Source: an uncultured Pelagibacteraceae bacterium | GTDB taxonomy: Bacteria > Pseudomonadota > Alphaproteobacteria > Pelagibacterales > Pelagibacteraceae | NCBI GenBank assembly: GCA_902545635.1 | Contig: CACCGT010000005.1 | Span: 26,918 to 90,917 of the forward strand | Direction: 5' to 3' | Length of the DNA: 64,000 nucleotides | Shown here: piece by piece, positions 48,813 to 57,860 of the stretch | How positions within the stretch are numbered: the stretch's first letter is position 1 | Layout of the letters: each line of letters opens with the position of its first letter | Position numbers and translations under genes: made by a program | Notes under the pieces: generated by a model | Told to the model about the DNA's origin: nothing | Seen by the model: only the letters and a program-made list of their open reading frames with translations | Databases searched by the model: none

Positions 48813-50081
48813 TTAGTTCCATTTCTTTTCAAATTTATGTCTAATTAATTGTGCTCCTAAATTCATAAATATTAGGAAAAATAATAATACCATTATGCAA
48901 GCAGACACTTTTTCTACAAATCCTCTTTCGGCACTCTCTGCCCATATATAGATTTGAACAGGCAAGCTAGCTGCTGGATCCATAGGGGTTCCTGGTATTG
49001 TGTTAACAAAAGCAACCATTCCAATTAATATTAAAGGCGCTGTTTCACCTAATGCTTGAGCTAAGCCAATTATAGTACCTGATAAAGTTCCAGGTAAAGC
49101 CAAAGGCACGGTATGATGCATCGTCGTTTGCATTTTGCTAGCTCCCATTGCTAAAGCTGCTTCTCTTATACTGGGTGGAACAGCCTTCAATGATGCTCTG
49201 GCTGCTATTATAATTGTTGGAAGAGTCATTAATGAAAGGGTTATACCTCCAACTAAGGGTGTTGATCTAGGTAAACCAAATACAGCCAATAAAACACCTA
49301 ATCCTAACAATCCAAAAACAATTGAAGGAACTGCTGCTAGATTATTGATATTTACTTCAATAAAATCTGTAAATCTATTTTTTGGTGCAAATTCTTCTAG
49401 ATAAACTGCAGCTAGTAAGGCAACAGGAAAGGCAATTGACAGACAGACAAGTATGGAAAATAATGAACCCATAAATGAGCTTGCTATCCCCGCTAACTCA
49501 GCTTCTCTAGAATCAGCATTTGTAAAAAAACTGGCATTAAATTCACTTATAACTCTTCCATCTTCATTTAATTTATCAAAAATTTTTAATTGATAATCAG
49601 ATGCTCTTCTTCTATTTTCAGGTATATCTCTTGGATAATTTCCTTTAAATACTTGATCTAAGTCGTCAGAGGCTGTTAATTTTACATCAACTGTTTTTCC
49701 AAAGCTATCAGGATTGTCTAGAAGATAATATTTTAATTCTCTCTCAAAAGTAAATGCAAACATTTTTTTTAATTCCATAATTTGATCCTCACTTGCATCT
49801 GGATCGAGAGTGATAAATGTTTCTATCCCAAACTCATAAAAGTCTGCATCATTAATATCTTCGGTTGTTGGTTTTTTATCTGGATCCAAATATAATAAAT
49901 CTGCATTATAATTGACTGGTATTACCAACCATGTTTTTTGAAATGCTGTGTAACCAGTAGAAAATATCTTTGTTAGAAATACCACTAGAAATAATAAAGC
50001 CATAAATATTGCAGCTTTACCGTAAAATTGAAATCTTTTTTCAGCTTTGTATCTTTTAATTAAACGTTCTTCTTTATTCAT
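48813..50081 (-). CDS. pstA: Phosphate ABC transporter permease PstA
   Basis: 422 aa; NNLAAVPSIVFGLLGLGVLL, PPSIREAALAMGASKMQT. Confidence 0.95.
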   Translation of the reverse strand: MNKEERLIKRYKAEKRFQFYGKAAIFMALLFLVVFLTKIFSTGYTAFQKTWLVIPVNYNADLLYLDPDKKPTTEDINDADFYEFGIETFITLDPDASEDQIMELKKMFAFTFERELKYYLLDNPDSFGKTVDVKLTASDDLDQVFKGNYPRDIPENRRRASDYQLKIFDKLNEDGRVISEFNASFFTNADSREAELAGIASSFMGSLFSILVCLSIAFPVALLAAVYLEEFAPKNRFTDFIEVNINNLAAVPSIVFGLLGLGVLLAVFGLPRSTPLVGGITLSLMTLPTIIIAARASLKAVPPSIREAALAMGASKMQTTMHHTVPLALPGTLSGTIIGLAQALGETAPLILIGMVAFVNTIPGTPMDPAASLPVQIYIWAESAERGFVEKVSACIMVLLFFLIFMNLGAQLIRHKFEKKWN

Positions 50082-51456
50082 ATTTCTCTCTATATTTTTT
50101 CACAACAGATAAGGCAACAATATTTAAAACTAAAGTAACTATAAATAAACTTAATCCCAATGCAAAAGCTGCTTGGGTTTTCGGATCCCCAAATTGTTGA
50201 TCACCAATTAAGATAACAACAATTTGAGCAGTTATTGTTGAAGTGGACTCTAATGGATTAAGAGTTAGGTTTGCTGCCAACCCTGATGCCATTACAACAA
50301 TCATTGTTTCACCAATAGCTCTAGAAACACCTAATAAAATAGATCCAACAATTCCAGGTAAAGCAGCTGGAAAGATTACTCTTTTTATTGTTTCAGATTT
50401 TGTTGCTCCCATGGCATAGCTACCATCTCTAAGATTTTGAGGAACACTTGTAATTACGTCGTCACTTAAGCTTGATATAAATGGAATAATCATAATTCCC
50501 ATAACGCCACCGGCTGCCAGTGCGCTTTCTGCTGACACCTCTAATCCTAATGATAATCCAAGGTCTTTTAAAAAAGGTCCAACTGTTAAAGCAGCAAAAA
50601 AACCATAAACAACAGTTGGAATTCCTGCTAAAATTTCAATGACAGGTTTCGCATATTGTCTTAAACGTTTGCTCGCATATTCCGCCATATAAATACCACT
50701 TAACAAACCAATTGGTATTGCAACACACATTGCAATCAAAGCTATAAAAAAGGTGCCTGCAAATATCGGAACCGCACCAAAAGTATCACTATACATTGAT
50801 GGATCAAGTGCTTCACTTGCATCTCGAACAAAAGCTTTTGCAGGATACCAGTGCATTCCAAATACAAAATCAAATAGTGGGATAACTTGAAAAAATTCTA
50901 TTGTTTGAAACAAAAGGGAAAAAATAATACCAATAGTTGTTAATATCGCTGCCAGTGATGATAAAAAAAATACTCCTTTAAGAAATATTTCAACTGGTTC
51001 TCTTGTTTTAGTGTTGTTTGAAATCTTTGTATACGCATAACCTGTTGATGCAATTAATAATGATAAAACTATAACGACCTTAGACCACTTTGCTATGTCT
51101 CTAAAGTTTAAATATTTTTCTGCTGATCTTTGTAACTCTGCAGTAAGTTCTCCTGAATACTGGTTTCGAGAAAGTGATTTTACTTTTTCATAAAATAAAT
51201 TCAACTCTCCTTCTAGAAGTCCTTGCGAAGAATAATCACTAAGTATAAAAAATCTTACTATGCTAGGTTCAAATATCGACCATAAAGCATACAAAAGAAA
51301 AGCGGGTGCGCCACACCATATAGCAAGATAGTACCCATAAAATTTTGGAAGAGCTGTTAACCGTTTGTTAGATTGAATTAAAATAGCTTTTTTTCTTCCA
51401 AAGAAGTAACTGGATAAAGCTAAAAGAACGATGGTTAAAAATATTACTGAATTCAA
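50074..51456 (-). CDS. pstC: Phosphate ABC transporter permease PstC
   Basis: 460 aa; KPVIEILAGIPTVVYGFFAALTVGPF, AIGETMIVVMASG. Confidence 0.95.
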   Translation of the reverse strand: MNSVIFLTIVLLALSSYFFGRKKAILIQSNKRLTALPKFYGYYLAIWCGAPAFLLYALWSIFEPSIVRFFILSDYSSQGLLEGELNLFYEKVKSLSRNQYSGELTAELQRSAEKYLNFRDIAKWSKVVIVLSLLIASTGYAYTKISNNTKTREPVEIFLKGVFFLSSLAAILTTIGIIFSLLFQTIEFFQVIPLFDFVFGMHWYPAKAFVRDASEALDPSMYSDTFGAVPIFAGTFFIALIAMCVAIPIGLLSGIYMAEYASKRLRQYAKPVIEILAGIPTVVYGFFAALTVGPFLKDLGLSLGLEVSAESALAAGGVMGIMIIPFISSLSDDVITSVPQNLRDGSYAMGATKSETIKRVIFPAALPGIVGSILLGVSRAIGETMIVVMASGLAANLTLNPLESTSTITAQIVVILIGDQQFGDPKTQAAFALGLSLFIVTLVLNIVALSVVKKYREKYE

Positions 51457-51484
51457 TTATTGGCTCCTTTAGATTTATACAAAA

Positions 51485-51513
51485 AAAAGGGCCCATTTAA
51501 TAGGGCCCCTTTT
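51485..51513 (-). terminator. Rho-independent-type terminator between pstS and pstC
   Basis: minus strand AAAAGGGGCCC-TATTAAAT-GGGCCCTTTTTTTT. Confidence 0.85.
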
Positions 51514-51535
51514 GAGTTTATTAACAAATATTATA

Positions 51536-52570
51536 TTACTCCATTGACATTGCAGTAAGAGATTTCGAATTATCTCTAACTGTTCTGTAAGTTGCAGCAT
51601 CAAGTGGAACAAGTCCTATTTCCGCTAAGTAACCTCTTTTACCAATAGCTTTAGTTGTAGTGAATTCTTTTACAAATTCATGTAAACCTGGAATTACACC
51701 AACATGAGCTTTTTTTACGTAAAAGAATAATGGTCTAGCAACAGCATAACTATAGTCTTGGATAGATTCTAATGATGGTTGACCACCTTCTATACTTGCA
51801 GCTTGCAATTTATCTCTAGCAGCTAAGAAGTAACTAAATCCAAAGAAACCAAACATTTCTTTGTCTTCAGATAATTTTTGAATAATTAAACTATCATTCT
51901 CTCCAACTTCAATTGCAGCACCATCTTCTCTGTAAAGTTTTTGTGGTTTTTTATATTTTTTATTTCCAGCTTCGAAACCTGCTTTGTATAATGCTTTAGC
52001 CTCTTTAGGCATACCTTTTTTCATTACTAACGAATTCCAAGCATCTCTTGTTCCGGATGTTCCTGGGGGAATCATAACTGAAATCTTTTGTTTTGGTAAA
52101 CTTGGATCTATTTGATCCCATGTTTTGTATATGTTGTCTACTAATTTACCATCAACAACTGAGTGTTTTGCTAAAGCTTTCCAAAGTTGTTCTTTAGTGA
52201 AGTTTACTGGTTCAGCGTCAACACTGTATGCTAAAGTAATACCATCGTTACCGATAATAACTTCAACAATTTCATTAACACCATTTTTTTTGCAAAGAGC
52301 TTTTTCTTTATCTTTCATTGCTCTTGATGCATTTGTTATATCAGGGTGAGCTTCTCCTACACCTGCACAAAATAATTTTGCACCACCACCTGTACCAGTT
52401 GACTCGATTACTGGTGTTTTAAATCCAGTTTGCCCGAATCTTTCAGCAACTATTGTTGCGTAAGGGAATACAGTAGATGATCCAACTATTTTGATTTGAT
52501 CTCTTGCTTGAGCAATAGTGGCAACAGAAATGGCAACTATTGAAGCAAGGACTATAGTTAGTTTTTTCAT
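51536..52570 (-). CDS. pstS: Phosphate ABC transporter substrate-binding protein
   Basis: 344 aa; signal peptide; IKIVGSSTVFPYATIVAERFG...ESTGTGGGAKLFCAGVG, PPGTSGTRDAW. Confidence 0.97.
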   Translation of the reverse strand: MKKLTIVLASIVAISVATIAQARDQIKIVGSSTVFPYATIVAERFGQTGFKTPVIESTGTGGGAKLFCAGVGEAHPDITNASRAMKDKEKALCKKNGVNEIVEVIIGNDGITLAYSVDAEPVNFTKEQLWKALAKHSVVDGKLVDNIYKTWDQIDPSLPKQKISVMIPPGTSGTRDAWNSLVMKKGMPKEAKALYKAGFEAGNKKYKKPQKLYREDGAAIEVGENDSLIIQKLSEDKEMFGFFGFSYFLAARDKLQAASIEGGQPSLESIQDYSYAVARPLFFYVKKAHVGVIPGLHEFVKEFTTTKAIGKRGYLAEIGLVPLDAATYRTVRDNSKSLTAMSME

Positions 52571-52639
52571 TTTTAATGTCCTTTCGTGAATTAAATTTAA
52601 TTAACGACTCGCTTAATAAATTTTATTGAGGACTCTAGT

Positions 52640-52657
52640 ATTACAAATTTGTTACAG
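52640..52657 (-). promoter_or_regulatory. Candidate Pho box upstream of pstS
   Basis: minus strand CTGTAAC-AAAT-TTGTAAT: two 7-mers with 4-bp spacer, as in the classical CTGTCAT-AAAT-CTGTCAT; 70 bp upstream of pstS ATG. Confidence 0.72.
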
Positions 52658-52678
52658 TTTTGTTAAATAGGTAACTTT

Positions 52679-53311
52679 TTAGTTGTATTTTTTAGAGATG
52701 ATTAAAGTATCATTATCTGCAGCTAAATCTCCTCTACAACGAATTGGGCTCACATTTTCACTTAGTGCTAAGCTATTTGTTGGTCTTAAAGTAACTTCTA
52801 GTTGTATCATTGATATAAGATCTTTTACTTGTTTTTGATCATATTTCCATGAAGGCCAACTTGTGGGGGTAGAAAAAGTAGTAATTATATAACTTGAGGC
52901 TCTATTAAAATTATAATTACTCTCATTTTGTTTTCTTAACAAATGATCTCTTACAGAAAAGAAAATATTTTTACATCTATACATGTCAGACATATAATTT
53001 TCTTTTTTTAAGTTTTTGTTCATTGGGATTGATACAATCAAATCAATTGTATCTCTCCAGAATGAAGTTAAAACATCAGTATAGATATGATCAACATTTA
53101 CTTTGTCAGATGGAAAATGTTTACTGACAGTGCTTTTGGTGTTTTCTAAGTCATTTTTCATTCTAAAAATACCAATATCAAATACAGTAAGTTGTTGGTT
53201 CCTTAAAAGTGTTGTAATGTCTTTTTTATTAGAGTCTTCAGAGTAAGAATTTGATATAAAATTAAAGAATAAGTAAGAAAAAATAAAAAAATTTATTATT
53301 ATTTTTTTCAT
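52679..53311 (-). CDS. Secreted hypothetical protein between pstS and phoR
   Basis: 210 aa; N-terminal signal peptide (ISNSYSED); Cys pair; no recognised family. Confidence 0.7.
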   Translation of the reverse strand: MKKIIINFFIFSYLFFNFISNSYSEDSNKKDITTLLRNQQLTVFDIGIFRMKNDLENTKSTVSKHFPSDKVNVDHIYTDVLTSFWRDTIDLIVSIPMNKNLKKENYMSDMYRCKNIFFSVRDHLLRKQNESNYNFNRASSYIITTFSTPTSWPSWKYDQKQVKDLISMIQLEVTLRPTNSLALSENVSPIRCRGDLAADNDTLIISKKYN

Positions 53312-53385
53312 TTAACAACTTTATTGAAAAAATCCGTTATTTACAAATTAAATTATATTGTGAAAATTGTTAAATTATATAAAGT

Positions 53386-54540
53386 TTATAATTCACTAGG
53401 CAAATGAATGTTAATTTCGGTTCCTTTACCATTAAGATTTTTTATTTCGTAATCACCTCTATGTTGAGAAATTATATGTTTGACAATTGCAAGACCTAAA
53501 CCTGTTCCACCAACTTTCCTGCTCTCTTCAACATCTACTCTATAAAATCTTTCAGTTACCCTGTTAATTTGATCCTCGGGAATTCCAATACCTTGATCAG
53601 ATACAGATATTTTAATTCCTTTTGTTATGAGTTTCCCTTTGCTTGGAGAAGCTAATATATTTATAGTTGATTTTTCTTTTGAGTATTTAATAGCATTGTC
53701 TAATAAATTAGAAAAAACTGTTATTAATTTATCTTCATCACCAATAACATCACTTACAATATCTAAATTAATTTCAAGATTAATATTTTTTTCTTTTAAG
53801 CTAGTAAAATGAATATCTTTTACTTTTGTGAATACATTCTTCAAATTAACTGGTTTGTCAGGTCTTATATGCTCCTGGAGTTCAATTCTGCTTAATATTA
53901 ATAGATCACTTATTAAATTTTCCATTCTTTTGCTTTGTGAAGAGATTATTTTAAGAAAGTTTATCTTTGCTATTTCGTCATCTTTAGCAGGACCCTCTAT
54001 TGTCTCTATAGCGCCTTTAATTGAAACAAGAGGAGTTTTTAATTCATGGCTAACATTAGCAACAAAGTCAGTTCTAAATTTTTGTGCTTTTGAAATTTCA
54101 GTAAGATCTTTTAAAAATAAAACAACAGAGTCTTTTTCTGTAAAAATTACAGTTGGTCCAGGAATCACATAAATTCTGTAATACTGATATGAAGGCAAAT
54201 TTATTTCTAAATCTAAATTACTGGTTTTTTTTGAAGACTTAACTTCTCTGATTTTTTCATCTAGATTAGGATTTCTTAAAATTGTGCCGAGATGTGTATT
54301 TAAAATATTTTTACCAAATCTTTTTTCGGCACTTGGATTGGCATATTTTATAATATTTAATTTATCTAATGCTATAAATTGATCCTCTAATTCATCTAAT
54401 ATAAATGTTTTGCTATCATCCTTTTCATACTTTGAAATAATAATTTTATCATCAGTATTTTTTTTATTTCTGTTTGAATAAATTATTATTAGTAGAAATA
54501 TAATTACACAGATTAATAGTATTTCAAAGAGGCCAATCAT
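53386..54540 (-). CDS. phoR: Phosphate regulon sensor histidine kinase
   Basis: 384 aa; TM, PAS-like, FVANVSHELKTPLVSIKGAIETIEG, GTGLGLAIVKHIISQHRGDYEI. Confidence 0.93.
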   Translation of the reverse strand: MIGLFEILLICVIIFLLIIIYSNRNKKNTDDKIIISKYEKDDSKTFILDELEDQFIALDKLNIIKYANPSAEKRFGKNILNTHLGTILRNPNLDEKIREVKSSKKTSNLDLEINLPSYQYYRIYVIPGPTVIFTEKDSVVLFLKDLTEISKAQKFRTDFVANVSHELKTPLVSIKGAIETIEGPAKDDEIAKINFLKIISSQSKRMENLISDLLILSRIELQEHIRPDKPVNLKNVFTKVKDIHFTSLKEKNINLEINLDIVSDVIGDEDKLITVFSNLLDNAIKYSKEKSTINILASPSKGKLITKGIKISVSDQGIGIPEDQINRVTERFYRVDVEESRKVGGTGLGLAIVKHIISQHRGDYEIKNLNGKGTEINIHLPSEL

Positions 54541-54611
54541 GATGTTCTAAAAGTTAAGTATATAATTAACATATTAAAAATTTAATATGCAATTATTTAA
54601 ATTTTAGTTAC

Positions 54612-55616
54612 TTAATTAGGGGAGATATTATTAATAAAAATTTCTGCGGTTTTATCCCAAGTAAAGTTTTTAGAGTATTCTAGGCACTTTTCTCTTTCAA
54701 CTTTTAGAGCTTTCATTGCGGATTTTTCTAAATCCTCATCTAAACAATTAATTTCACTATCTTTGAAAATATCTTTAGGACCAGGAACAGGAAATGCTGC
54801 AACTGGTGTACCACAACTGAGGGATTCACATATTACAATTGCAAACGTATCTGTTTTGCTTGGAAAGACAAAAACATCAGATGATGTAAAATATGAAGCT
54901 AATTCACCATTAGTTTTTTCACCCAAGAAGTGAGCATCTGGAAATTCTTTTTTTAACTTTTCAATATCTGGTCCTTTACCAACAAGAAGTTTTGTTCCTT
55001 CTAATTTTAGATTTAAAAAAGCACGAATATTTTTTTCAATAGCCACTCGACCTACATATATCCATATAGGCCTTTTATATTCTAAATTGATTTTTTTTGG
55101 ATTTTTAAATGATCCATGATCAGCACCTCTTGTCCAAACAACCATTTTACTTTCATCTACTCCAATTTGAATTAGTTCTTTTTTCATAGATTCGGTTGTA
55201 ACCAAAATTTTTTCTGCTTTGTTATGAAAGTTGCTTAGGAATTTCTGTGATAATTTTTCAGGAACCCAAGGTAAATATAATTTCATATATTTATCAAATC
55301 TTGTGTGAAAACTTGTGGTAAACTTTAGATTATTTTTAAGACAATATCTTCTTGCCATAAATCCTAAAGGACCTTCGGTAGCTATATGTATGGCTGAAGG
55401 ATTTATTTTTTTTATTAAATGACTTACTCTTGGCCAAATATTCACAGAAAGTCTTATTTCATTATATTTAGGCATTGGCACAGTGAAGAAAAGTTGGGGA
55501 TTTAAATACTCAACTTCGTGACCCATTGCTTCAAGTTTTTTTCCTGTTTCATTTAAAGTTCTTACCACACCATTTACTTGTGGAAAATAAGCGTCTGTTA
55601 CAATTAATATTTTCAT
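54612..55616 (-). CDS. GT4 glycosyltransferase, probable glycolipid synthesis in P-limitation lipid remodelling
   Basis: 334 aa; VTDAYFPQVNGVVRTLNETGKKLEAMGHEV, SDVFVFPSKTDTFAIVICESLSCGTPVAAFPVPGP; coupled to plcP-like gene. Confidence 0.87.
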   Translation of the reverse strand: MKILIVTDAYFPQVNGVVRTLNETGKKLEAMGHEVEYLNPQLFFTVPMPKYNEIRLSVNIWPRVSHLIKKINPSAIHIATEGPLGFMARRYCLKNNLKFTTSFHTRFDKYMKLYLPWVPEKLSQKFLSNFHNKAEKILVTTESMKKELIQIGVDESKMVVWTRGADHGSFKNPKKINLEYKRPIWIYVGRVAIEKNIRAFLNLKLEGTKLLVGKGPDIEKLKKEFPDAHFLGEKTNGELASYFTSSDVFVFPSKTDTFAIVICESLSCGTPVAAFPVPGPKDIFKDSEINCLDEDLEKSAMKALKVEREKCLEYSKNFTWDKTAEIFINNISPN

Positions 55617-56434
55617 TATGATGCCTTTTTCAGACCTGGAGTTTCAATTACTTCTTTATCTGAATTATTACGACTATCTGAAAATTCTTCTCTTAATTTA
55701 TCCCAATAAATTATTTCAAACGTTCCATCAAAGTTTTCAACTAAGGCAGTACAAGACTCAACCCAGTCTCCACAATTTAAATAATTAACACCATCATAAT
55801 TTTCATTTTGGGCATGATGAATATGCCCACAGATTATTCCATCAAATTTTTTTTTCTTTCCATATTCTGCAATTGTTTTTTCGTATTCTCCCATATATTT
55901 AACTGCATTTTTTACCTTATATTTAAGAAACTTTGCTAAAGACCACTGGCCTTTACCTCTTAGACGTCTAAAAAAGTTAATCACTACATTTAATTTCAAT
56001 AGCATTTCATAGGCTATTGCGCCTAACTTCGACAACCATTTGGCATATCTCATAACACCATCCCAAGCATCACCGTGAACAACTAAATATTTTTTATTTA
56101 AAACAGACTGATGAATTACTCTATTGATCATTTTTATCTGTCCAAAATGCATAGGAATAAATTTTCGAAACACTTCATCATGATTACCTATAACGTAGTA
56201 AACTTCTGTTCCATGTCTTGCTTTTCTTAATATTTTTTGAATTACGTCATTATGTTCTTGTGGCCAATAAAAATTTTTTTGAAGTGCCCAAACATCTATT
56301 ATATCGCCTACACAGTAAAGTTTTTCTGATCTTGTATTTTTAAAAAATTCAAGCAATTTATTTGCTTGGCAACCTTTAGTACCAAGATGCACATCTGAAA
56401 TGAATATACTTTTGTATTTTAATATAGGTTTCAT
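55616..56434 (-). CDS. plcP: Metallophosphoesterase, PlcP-type phospholipase C
   Basis: 272 aa; FISDVHLGTKGCQANKLLEF, VGDIIDVW, VIGNHDEV, VVHGDAWDGVMRYAKW, ICGHIHHAQ. Confidence 0.87.
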   Translation of the reverse strand: MKPILKYKSIFISDVHLGTKGCQANKLLEFFKNTRSEKLYCVGDIIDVWALQKNFYWPQEHNDVIQKILRKARHGTEVYYVIGNHDEVFRKFIPMHFGQIKMINRVIHQSVLNKKYLVVHGDAWDGVMRYAKWLSKLGAIAYEMLLKLNVVINFFRRLRGKGQWSLAKFLKYKVKNAVKYMGEYEKTIAEYGKKKKFDGIICGHIHHAQNENYDGVNYLNCGDWVESCTALVENFDGTFEIIYWDKLREEFSDSRNNSDKEVIETPGLKKAS

Positions 56435-56520
56435 TTAATCCTTTTTTTTTAATTCAATTTGCACTAGAATCGTTTAATTCTTTGTGCCATAGTAATGTTA
56501 AGGAAATATTAAAATTTATT

Positions 56521-57408
56521 ATGAAATATTGCATTATTTACAACAAAAACGCTTCCTCTGGCAGAAAATCTAAATTTATAAAAAAAATTTCTGATGAACT
56601 TTCTAAGTATAACGATGTTTCTTTTTTTGAAACTGAGAGCGTGGATAAAGCAGAGGCAGTATTTAAAAATATTTCTAAGTTAAATATAGATAGACTTGTA
56701 GTTGCTGGAGGCGATGGTTCAGTATCATTTGCAATAAACAAACTTATTAAAAATAATTTTGTTCCAAAAAAAGATTTTGCTATTGGTTATATACCAGCTG
56801 GAACTGCTAATTTACTTCAAGCTGAACTAAATATGAGTAAAAAAATAAGTAAAATTGTTCAAATTTTACAATCAAACAATTTAAAACAAACTAATTTAGT
56901 AAAAATCAATAATGATTATTTTATTTTAATGGCAGGTATAGGTTGGGATGCAACGATAGTCCATTCAATTAATAGTTCTCTAAAAAAACTGTTAGGTAAA
57001 ATTATTTTTGGATATAAAGGATTGCAAAAATTTTTGTTAATGAAAAATCAAAAATTAAAAGTTAACATAGATGGTCAAAATCATATAGCTGACTGGGTGT
57101 TATGTTCTAATACCAATTATTATGCGGGTCACTACAAAATTAATAAAACAAATATATTTGATAACAAAATTATTACTTATGTATTCAAAGACCTTACAAG
57201 AATAAAAATACTTTATTATATTTATTTGATTATTTTTTTTGGAGATTTATCGAAGTCTACGAGTGTTATAACATCTTATTCCAGTGAGCTAAAAATTGAT
57301 GGACAAGGGAAAAAAATTCCAATTCAAATTGATGGTGATAAATATCAATATTGTGATAACGTAGAATTAAGGAAATCAGGAAAATATTTTAACATATTAA
57401 CAGCATAA
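56521..57408 (+). CDS. Diacylglycerol kinase-like lipid kinase
   Basis: YCIIYNKNASSGRKSKFIKKI, LVVAGGDGSVSFAINKL, IPAGTANLLQAEL; start placed at MKYCIIYNK. Confidence 0.88.
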   Translation: MKYCIIYNKNASSGRKSKFIKKISDELSKYNDVSFFETESVDKAEAVFKNISKLNIDRLVVAGGDGSVSFAINKLIKNNFVPKKDFAIGYIPAGTANLLQAELNMSKKISKIVQILQSNNLKQTNLVKINNDYFILMAGIGWDATIVHSINSSLKKLLGKIIFGYKGLQKFLLMKNQKLKVNIDGQNHIADWVLCSNTNYYAGHYKINKTNIFDNKIITYVFKDLTRIKILYYIYLIIFFGDLSKSTSVITSYSSELKIDGQGKKIPIQIDGDKYQYCDNVELRKSGKYFNILTA

Positions 57409-57496
57409 CTTTTAAATAAGAGAATTTATCAAAAAATCATTTTACTAAGATATTTAATTTAAATATAATTATTATAAAATTACACAGGAGGTCATT

Positions 57497-57706
57497 ATGA
57501 GTAAAAAGTTAAAGAAAAATGAAAAAAGAAAAAAAAAGGTTATCAAGTTAATAGAAAAACTTAAAAATAAGATCAATTTAAAAGAAAAAAAATTATCTAA
57601 AATTAATATTAAAATTGCAAGTATTGAAAAAAGAGTTGCTGAAAAAAAAACAAAAAAACTAGCTAAAAAGAAGACTATCGAGAGTTCCGCATCTGTAAAT
57701 AATTAA
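57497..57706 (+). CDS. Small Lys-rich coiled-coil protein
   Basis: 69 aa; AGGAGGT four bases before ATG; followed by strong terminator. Confidence 0.7.
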   Translation: MSKKLKKNEKRKKKVIKLIEKLKNKINLKEKKLSKINIKIASIEKRVAEKKTKKLAKKKTIESSASVNN

Positions 57707-57718
57707 TTTCTAAATCTT

Positions 57719-57751
57719 CTTTCCCCTTTTTGTAATTAAAAAAGGGGAAAG
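57719..57751. terminator. Intrinsic (bidirectional-looking) terminator
   Basis: CTTTCCCCTTTTT-GTAATT-AAAAAAGGGGAAAG. Confidence 0.8.
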
Positions 57752-57860
57752 TAGTTAATCAACAAAATTTTAAAATTAAGGGGAAATAAAGATGTTTTAT
57801 AATATAAAATTTTATAATTAATGTTTATGACAAAAATATTTATAGATTATTACAATTTAA

